Positions 59,086 through 64,000 of a stretch of DNA of 64,000 nt are shown here, in pieces. The notes below the pieces were generated by a model. The model did no database searches, was not told the origin of the DNA, and worked only from the letters and a program-made list of their open reading frames with translations. Numbering within the stretch: the first letter of the stretch is position 1; each line of letters begins with the position of its first letter. Source of the DNA: Desulfatibacillum aliphaticivorans DSM 15576 (GTDB taxonomy: Bacteria > Desulfobacterota > Desulfobacteria > Desulfobacterales > Desulfatibacillaceae); NCBI RefSeq assembly GCF_000429905.1, contig NZ_AUCT01000029.1:19824-83823 (forward strand), given 5' to 3'. Both the position numbers and the translations under genes were made by a program.

Positions 59086-60504
59086 TTAAAGGGCGCATTC
59101 CTCCACCAGGACCCGATGCAGAACTTTGACGGTCTGCTGCAAATCGCTTTCCGGCACGATGAACTTGGCTTCCACATTACGCCGGTCCTTTTGCATGGCA
59201 ATGACGTAAACGCCGGCCTCATCCAGGGCCGTGGTGGCTCTGGCCATCAGGCCTGGCGCAGCCATATTGCTGCCGATGGGAGAAACCATGGCCACCGGTC
59301 CCATGTCGATATCAGCTTCGGGATATTTCTTTTTCCAACTCCGCACAAGATCCCCGGCCCGTTTCATGGACACGGGAAAATAATGCACAATGGTGTTGGC
59401 GCTGGTGGTTTTCGCCACATAGCGCAAGTCCCGGTCATCCAGATCCTTGCACAATTTCTGATCGTATCCCGTGAGGCCCACCATGTCCTGATCCATAAAC
59501 CGGACTTCGGTCAAGCCGGTCCTTCCTGCAATGATTTCCACGCAGGGGGACTCGCTCACATAATCGTTGGTGATGAGCGTCCCGGGATGGTCCGGTTCAA
59601 AGGTGTTTTTGATGCGCAGGTCAATGCCCGAGTTCCTGAGCCCTTTAGCCGCCCCGGGATGGATGGCTTCCATGCCAAGGTCCGCCAGTTGATCGGCCAC
59701 GTCGTAATTGGTGCGGCCGATGGTCTGAACTTTCTCCGCGCCCACCATTTTCGGATCGGCGCTGGAAAGGTGGAATTCCTTGTGGATGATTGCTTCCCGC
59801 GCCTGGGTTACGACGGCCACCTTGCTGAAGGTGATCTCGCTGTACCCGCGGTCGTAGGTATGCATAAGGCCTTCCTTGCACTGGGTGTATCCCGTGACTA
59901 TGGGCAGTTCCTCGTCGTAGTTGGTCCCGTCAAAAAACTTTTTGACCTTCTCGGTAAACCCCCAATTCTCTTCCTCGCGCCACCCGGTCAGGTCCACAAA
60001 ACGGGCGTTGACGCCTTTATCCTGCAGAATCATCGTGGTGTTGTAGGCGCTATGAGCCTCGCCGATGGCGGAAAGAAGCTCCCGGATAGTCAGCAAGTGC
60101 TCTGAAAGCTGAAAATGCCCGTACGAACATAAACGATGCAGGTCCAGCAGGCAGCTTCTGACGCCTTCTATGCGCTCCTTGACAAAGAGGTCCGCCTGGT
60201 CCAGGTCCAACCCCAGCGGCTCCAGTTCGGCGTTGATGGAAAGCATCTTTTCGCCGACCTTGGAGATGGCGTCGCCCCAGGCCCAGGAGGAGGCGTTGTC
60301 GTCCACAAACAGCCCGTACACCCCGGGTTCGCGCGTCTTTTTATGCTCCAACAGCAAGTCCGTCAGGCCCGCGTAAGCCGATACGACAATAATCCGCTGG
60401 TACAATTCCGATTCCTTACGGTTTCCTACAAGGACGTTGTCCAGCACGTCCTTGAATCGGGACATGGAGGTTCCGCCGATTTTTTCCACGGTATGGAATT
60501 TCAT
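59086..60504 (-). CDS. ask: Aspartate kinase of the ectoine operon type
   Basis: 472 residues. The kinase domain starts KIGGTSMSRFKDVL (the family's K-F/I-GGTS), VVSAYAGLTDLLL, and DRGYSEITFSKVAVV; two ACT-like regions at the C-terminus carry VRFMDQDMVGLTGYD and VIAMQKDRRNVEAKFIV. It makes aspartyl-phosphate, the precursor for aspartate semialdehyde and then diaminobutyrate. ATG at 60504 is 38 bp after ectC. Ask_Ect enzymes form a separate clade with reduced feedback inhibition, matching this position as last gene of ectA-B-C-ask. Confidence 0.92.
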   Translation of the reverse strand: MKFHTVEKIGGTSMSRFKDVLDNVLVGNRKESELYQRIIVVSAYAGLTDLLLEHKKTREPGVYGLFVDDNASSWAWGDAISKVGEKMLSINAELEPLGLDLDQADLFVKERIEGVRSCLLDLHRLCSYGHFQLSEHLLTIRELLSAIGEAHSAYNTTMILQDKGVNARFVDLTGWREEENWGFTEKVKKFFDGTNYDEELPIVTGYTQCKEGLMHTYDRGYSEITFSKVAVVTQAREAIIHKEFHLSSADPKMVGAEKVQTIGRTNYDVADQLADLGMEAIHPGAAKGLRNSGIDLRIKNTFEPDHPGTLITNDYVSESPCVEIIAGRTGLTEVRFMDQDMVGLTGYDQKLCKDLDDRDLRYVAKTTSANTIVHYFPVSMKRAGDLVRSWKKKYPEADIDMGPVAMVSPIGSNMAAPGLMARATTALDEAGVYVIAMQKDRRNVEAKFIVPESDLQQTVKVLHRVLVEECAL

Positions 60505-60541
60505 GGTATGTCTTTTTCGCCTTCCTGCGCCTTGCCTGCGG

Positions 60542-60934
60542 TTAATCGTCCAGAACGGGATAGGCCCCATCCTCGTCATGGTCCTCCCGGCCCGTAAGCG
60601 GAGGGTTGAATACGCACACCAGCCTCAACTCCTCGCTGGCCCTGAGCAGGTGTTCGTCGTGCTTGTCCAAGGCATACATGGTTCCGGGCCGGATGGGAAT
60701 CAATTCCCCGGAAGGAACCAGTTCGATCTCGCCCTTTCCGTGAATGCAGTACACGGCTTCCAAATGATTTTTGTACCAAAGGTGCGTCTCGGTTCCAGGA
60801 TATATGATGGTGTCGTGCAGCGAAAAGCCCATGCCGTCCTTTTTCAGCAAAAGACGGCGGCTGGCCCAGGTTCCGGTTTCGCCTTTAACGTCTGCGTCGG
60901 TTCCCAAAATATCATCCAACTGCCTGACTAACAT
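60542..60934 (-). CDS. ectC: L-ectoine synthase
   Basis: 130 residues, cupin fold. MLVRQLDDILGTDADVKGETG and TWASRRLLLKKDGMGFSLHDT are typical EctC starts; the metal site falls in ETHLWYKNHLEAVYCIHGKGE with later DKHDEHLLRA. It closes gamma-N-acetyl-diaminobutyrate to ectoine in the cytoplasm. Full length. The start overlaps the end of ectB by seven bases. Confidence 0.96.
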   Translation of the reverse strand: MLVRQLDDILGTDADVKGETGTWASRRLLLKKDGMGFSLHDTIIYPGTETHLWYKNHLEAVYCIHGKGEIELVPSGELIPIRPGTMYALDKHDEHLLRASEELRLVCVFNPPLTGREDHDEDGAYPVLDD

Positions 60935-62208
60935 ACAAACTCTCCCTTCAAACGTTCTTCTTTATGATCCAAAATCTCGCCGATGGCTTCATCCACAATG
61001 GCGATGCCCTTACGCAGAGTTTCTTCATCAATAATCAGCGGGGGCAGGAATTTCAAAACCTGATCGTCGGCGCCGGCCAGTTCGATCACCAGGCCTTTTT
61101 CAAAGCACAGGCTGGAGACTTCGCTGGTTAAGCCTTTTTCCGGAACCTCCAGGCCCCAGATCATGCCCCGGCCGCGAACGTTGGCTTCCAGTTCCGGGTA
61201 TTTGGCGGCGATTTTCTCCAACTCTTCCTTCATGACGCCGCCCTTGTACTTGACGGCATCGCTCAGGTCATTGTTCTCCCAATGCTTGAAATTTTCCGTC
61301 GCAGCCACAAAGGCCAGATTGTTGCCCCGGAACGTCCCCGTATGCTCGCCGGGCTTCCACTGGTCCAGGTCCGGCCGCATGAGCATGAGAGCCAAAGGCA
61401 GGCCCCCGCCAATGGCCTTGGACAAGGTGACCAGGTCCGGCTTGATTCCGGATTCTTCAAAGCTGAAATAATCCCCTGAGCGGCCGTTGCCCACCTGGAT
61501 GTCATCCACGATCAGCAGGATGTCCCATTCATGGCAAATTTCCGCCAGTTCGGCCAGCCATTCGGGACGGGCTACGTTCACGCCGCCCTCCGCCTGAATG
61601 GTTTCCAGAATCACGGCTGCCGGCAGGTCCAGTCCGCTGGAGTTATCGTTCAGGAGCTTCCTGAACAAATCCAAGGTATTGATATCAGGCCCCATGTACC
61701 CGTCAAAAGGCAGAAAGCTCACGTTGCTGCGGCTGATGTGGGCTTCGTCGCGATAAAAGGTGTTTCCCGTCACTCCTAGGGAGCCCATGGAAAGTCCGTG
61801 GTATCCGTTGGTAAACGCCACGACGTTGGAACGCCCTTTGACCATACGGGCCAGCTTGAGCGCGCTTTCCACCGCATTGGTGCCGGTGGGGCCGGTAAAC
61901 TGCACTTTGTACTGCAGGTTGCGAGGCTCCAAAATTCCGTAAACCAGGCTCTCCAGGAAACGCTCCTTGGCCTTGGTGGCCATGTCCAATCCGTGGACCA
62001 CGCCCTGGCCTTTCAAATACTCGATCATGGCGTTGGACGCGCTTTCGTTGTTGTGGCCGTAGTTAAGGGTTCCCGCTCCAGCGAAAAAATCAATGTACTC
62101 CTTACCCATGGTGTCCGTGAGTATGGAACCGTATGCCTTTTCAAAAATTACCGGAAAAGCGCGAATGTAGCCCCTGACTCGGGACTCGTAGTTTTCAAAT
62201 ATACGCAT
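60928..62208 (-). CDS. ectB: Diaminobutyrate-2-oxoglutarate transaminase
   Basis: 426 residues, class III PLP aminotransferase. FFAGAGTLNYGHNN near the N-terminus, FTGPTGTNAVESALKLAR, IVDDIQVGNGRSGDYFSFE, the PLP lysine in LVTLSKAIGGGLPLAL, and HTGTFRGNN. It converts aspartate semialdehyde plus glutamate to L-2,4-diaminobutyrate, the first committed ectoine step. It lies 15 bp after ectA. Confidence 0.96.
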   Translation of the reverse strand: MRIFENYESRVRGYIRAFPVIFEKAYGSILTDTMGKEYIDFFAGAGTLNYGHNNESASNAMIEYLKGQGVVHGLDMATKAKERFLESLVYGILEPRNLQYKVQFTGPTGTNAVESALKLARMVKGRSNVVAFTNGYHGLSMGSLGVTGNTFYRDEAHISRSNVSFLPFDGYMGPDINTLDLFRKLLNDNSSGLDLPAAVILETIQAEGGVNVARPEWLAELAEICHEWDILLIVDDIQVGNGRSGDYFSFEESGIKPDLVTLSKAIGGGLPLALMLMRPDLDQWKPGEHTGTFRGNNLAFVAATENFKHWENNDLSDAVKYKGGVMKEELEKIAAKYPELEANVRGRGMIWGLEVPEKGLTSEVSSLCFEKGLVIELAGADDQVLKFLPPLIIDEETLRKGIAIVDEAIGEILDHKEERLKGEFVC

Positions 62209-62223
62209 TGTAATATCCTTTTT

Positions 62224-62721
62224 TTATTTAAGTTTTTGACTTGGAACAAACCGAAAAAGAATCTCCTCCTCATGGAGTCCCTTTTCCGTTTCATAAGCTT
62301 CGATAAACGTCTCTCGCCGCACCTCCAGCCCCCTGTCCTCGGCGAATCGCAAAAACAGGCTTTGGCTGGCCTTGTTGGATGGGCTGATCGTGGTTTCGAA
62401 TTGCTTGCAATCGGTTTGGTCCGCAAGCCAGTGAAGCATGGAGAGGCCCAGCCCTCTCTTGCGGAAATCAGGCGAAACTGCCACCTGCCAGACAAAAAAG
62501 GTCTGATCGTCGCTTGGCTTGATGTATCCCGAAATAAACCCGGCTATGCGGGATTCCAACTCGGCGATAACGCACGTGGACGCAAAATGACGGCATAACA
62601 AATGATATGCATATTCCGAATTCAGGTCCAGCGGCGCGCAATTGCGGATGAGTTCATGCACTACGAGGCCTTCCCCGGGCTTGGGGGGCCTCATAAGTGG
62701 CGGTTGGTTGTCGGTTTCCAT
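62224..62721 (-). CDS. ectA: Diaminobutyrate acetyltransferase
   Basis: 165 residues, GNAT fold. RPPKPGEGLVVHELIRNCAPLDLNSEYAYHLLCRHF is the EctA N-terminal signature (given here in parts: RPPKPGEGLVVHELI, PLDLNSEYAYHLLC), and FFVWQVAVSPDFRKRGLGL is the acetyl-CoA loop. It acetylates diaminobutyrate at N-gamma. ATG at 62721 has AAGGAG close upstream; the frame extends to a TTG at 62832 without family similarity. First gene of the operon behind the promoter at 62864-62892. Confidence 0.94.
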   Translation of the reverse strand: METDNQPPLMRPPKPGEGLVVHELIRNCAPLDLNSEYAYHLLCRHFASTCVIAELESRIAGFISGYIKPSDDQTFFVWQVAVSPDFRKRGLGLSMLHWLADQTDCKQFETTISPSNKASQSLFLRFAEDRGLEVRRETFIEAYETEKGLHEEEILFRFVPSQKLK

Positions 62722-62863
62722 TGTCTCCTTTACTTCCTTGATGATGCTTTTAGCTGCTTTTTCAGGCGCTTCTTGTTGCGCCTCCCTAAGCCCGCGACAA
62801 GCCTTGCTTGTGCGAACAACTCTTTCGAACAATTTAGTTTCTGTTCAAATCTTTTTTATTGGA

Positions 62864-62892
62864 AAAATAACACCACAAAGCACTAATGTCAA
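62864..62892 (-). promoter_or_regulatory. Sigma-70-type promoter of the ectoine operon
   Basis: Leftward TTGACA (62892-62887), 17-bp spacer, TATTTT (62869-62864). A clean match with no adjacent regulator gene; osmotic control is inferred from the pathway only. Confidence 0.62.
62871..62887. repeat. 17-bp repeat, copy 1
   Basis: caccacaaagcactaat lies in the spacer of the ectoine promoter and recurs exactly at 63774-63790 before the IS4 transposase gene. Confidence 0.6.
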
Positions 62893-63115
62893 GAAGCCAG
62901 ATTATTACGGGTAAATCATCATACCAAAAAGAGGAACACAAACGCCGAAAACGTATTTTATTTTTTGATGCTCCGCTCTTCCATAGATCCCTTTGTCTGA
63001 TGAACAATCCGTTTAACGGAATATTATTTCGCCCCTAATGCTTCCCTAACACCCTGGGCGCACATTGCCCCTGAGAAAAAAGACCGCGAACGATCAAAAG
63101 GAATATTGGCGCGCT

Positions 63116-63724
63116 ATGTTTCAAACTCTAACCACATGGGAACAGGAAATTCTGGACTTCAAACAAGTCAGTGACAATTTGAAAGTATACGAAACAGGCT
63201 GCTACCAAAGTTTGGTGGACATCATTGAAAACCAAAGCATAGAAACGGTTTTTCAGCCCATCGTCGATTTGCACAAAGGAGATGTTTTCGCATACGAGGC
63301 TCTGAGCCGCATCAAGGGCGAGTCCAGCTTTCCCAATACGGAATCTCTGTTCCAGGCCAGCCAGTTTTTCCAGAAGACGCTGCAATTGGAGCGCGTCTGC
63401 CAAAGAAGCGCCATGAGAAAGGCGGAGGATCTGGGCTTAACGCATCCGGTTTGCATCAACCTGTGCCCCTCCATTTTCCGCACGCCGGAGTGCAATCACG
63501 GCGGTGTATCCTGCATGTTGGACGAGTTGTTCGGCATCCGGGATAAGATCATCATTGAACTCACCGAGCGCTTTTGCATCCGGGACGACGAACTTTTTAA
63601 AAGAACCATCGATTATTATCGCCAACAGGGATTCCGGATCGCCATTGACGATCTGGGCTCAGGCTACGCCGGACTGAAAATGCTCGCGCAAATCGAACCG
63701 TTTATCGCACTACTGTCCGGTTAA
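63116..63724 (+). pseudogene. EAL-domain protein truncated by an insertion sequence
   Basis: Read from ATG at 63116 (AAAAGGA upstream). The EAL phosphodiesterase domain begins at about residue 40: TVFQPIVDLHKGDVFAYEALSRI holds the EAL motif, then CINLCPSIF, IIIELTER and IAIDDLGSGYAGLKML. After QIEP the sequence passes into IS DNA and stops after a few codons. The catalytic Lys and the distal Glu/Gln motifs are missing, so c-di-GMP hydrolysis is lost. There is no sensor domain at the N-terminus beyond a short helix. Confidence 0.82.
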
Positions 63725-63773
63725 GAGGTCAAAAAAAGAGGGTCTGAAGCTCCTTTTTATGTTATAATGTCTT

Positions 63774-63790
63774 CACCACAAAGCACTAAT
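63774..63790. repeat. 17-bp repeat, copy 2
   Basis: Exact copy of 62871-62887, located 21 bp upstream of the transposase ATG. Confidence 0.6.
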
Positions 63791-63811
63791 AACAAAGGAG
63801 AAATCAGACCC

Positions 63812-64000
63812 ATGAGCCACCATAGCACAATCCTCTCCCAACTGCTACAATCGATTGATAGACATGATTTTAACCGCATCGAAAAACAGGGCTTCCTTCC
63901 CGGCCGATCTTATCGCAAGCTCACCCGCTGGGGGCAATTTGTAGCCATGACATTCTCCCATCTCACCCAAAGGACCAGTCTCAGGGACTTGGAAGGCCAG
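63812..64000 (+). CDS. IS4-family transposase, N-terminal part
   Basis: The first 63 codons, open at the window edge. The N-terminus (SHHSTILSQLLQSIDRHDF, then RKLTRWGQFVAMTFSHL and RTSLRDLEG) is the DUF4372 domain that precedes the DDE catalytic domain of many IS4-family transposases. AAAGGAG lies 15 bases upstream. The catalytic part is outside the window. Confidence 0.85.
   Translation, partial: MSHHSTILSQLLQSIDRHDFNRIEKQGFLPGRSYRKLTRWGQFVAMTFSHLTQRTSLRDLEGQ

Larger units (their letters stand above)
62722..63115. other. 394-bp divergent region between ectA and the EAL gene
   Basis: Contains the leftward ectoine promoter, a leader of about 140 bases before ectA, and the first copy of a 17-bp repeat. 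No EctR-type regulator gene is nearby. Confidence 0.5.
63700..64000 (+). mobile_element. Left part of an IS4-family insertion sequence
   Basis: Starts within about ten bases of 63707, where EAL coding similarity ends, and continues past the window edge. It contains a TATAAT-like -10 (63762-63767), copy 2 of the 17-bp repeat, and the transposase start. The terminal inverted repeat cannot be fixed without the right end. Confidence 0.72.

Noticed and set aside
62722..62832. 37-codon extension of EctA to a TTG start
   Set aside because: No similarity to EctA; ATG 62721 starts at the normal distance from the family signature.
63707..63720. Exact left terminal inverted repeat of the IS4 element
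   Set aside because: The right end is outside the window, so the repeat cannot be verified; only an approximate boundary is given.

Overview
The window reads as a chromosome segment of an anaerobic, probably sulfate-reducing deltaproteobacterium of the Desulfobacterales (Desulfatibacillum-like). This is inference from gene content: a molybdopterin/[4Fe-4S] oxidoreductase, several ferredoxin-domain proteins, DUF362, old yellow enzyme, many acyl-CoA enzymes, radical SAM/B12 proteins, chemoreceptors and an ectoine operon. Most of it is moderately G+C-rich and tightly packed. The toxin-antitoxin patch (about 31.8-33.7 kb) and the large NTPase gene (about 53.4-58.0 kb) are visibly A+T-richer and look acquired.

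Layout. 0-3 kb: end of an SRAP/YedK protein, a PadR regulator with a flavoprotein, and a QueG-like ferredoxin protein. 3-5.6 kb: a molybdopterin oxidoreductase behind a near-consensus Fur box. 5.7-8.7 kb: a CpxP-like lipoprotein, a PAS protein and a CpxR/CpxA-like two-component pair. 8.7-19.3 kb: radical SAM/B12 protein, YchF-like GTPase, half-size TauE, nitroreductase, DASS transporter, chemoreceptor and acyl-CoA ligase. 19.3-26.6 kb (minus strand): DUF4388 protein, cyclic-nucleotide/PilZ protein, GrpE-like factor, divergent Hsp70, and a membrane-spanning protein with degenerate J domains. This looks like a dedicated chaperone-based signalling module. 26.7-31.6 kb: lone CoA-synthetase alpha subunit, secreted DUF6794-like protein, a degenerate nucleotide cyclase and a Cache protein.

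31.8-33.7 kb: an AbiE-type toxin-antitoxin pair whose toxin gene carries one in-frame amber stop, flanked by a duplicated 77-bp segment that includes the 3' end of the neighbouring ferredoxin gene. 33.7-43.8 kb: two divergent transcription units around a TetR-type operator. Leftward are two Cys-rich ferredoxin proteins, TetR and DUF362; rightward are LuxE-like and LuxC-like acyl-reduction proteins, an old yellow enzyme, a wrecked acyl-CoA dehydrogenase fused to a thiolase tail, and a DUF35 protein. 43.8-53.0 kb: hybrid histidine kinase, a chemoreceptor with three zinc-binding CZB repeats, and three consecutive radical SAM/B12 proteins. 53.1-58.0 kb: a 1426-residue P-loop NTPase with a C-terminal PD-(D/E)XK-like motif, a candidate defence gene. 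58.1-64.0 kb: YitT-like membrane protein, ectA-ectB-ectC-ask, and an EAL-domain gene cut by an IS4-family element that runs off the window.

The strongest candidates for something undescribed are the membrane-linked Hsp70 module and the large NTPase/nuclease. All functional statements rest on motifs read by eye; no database search was possible.
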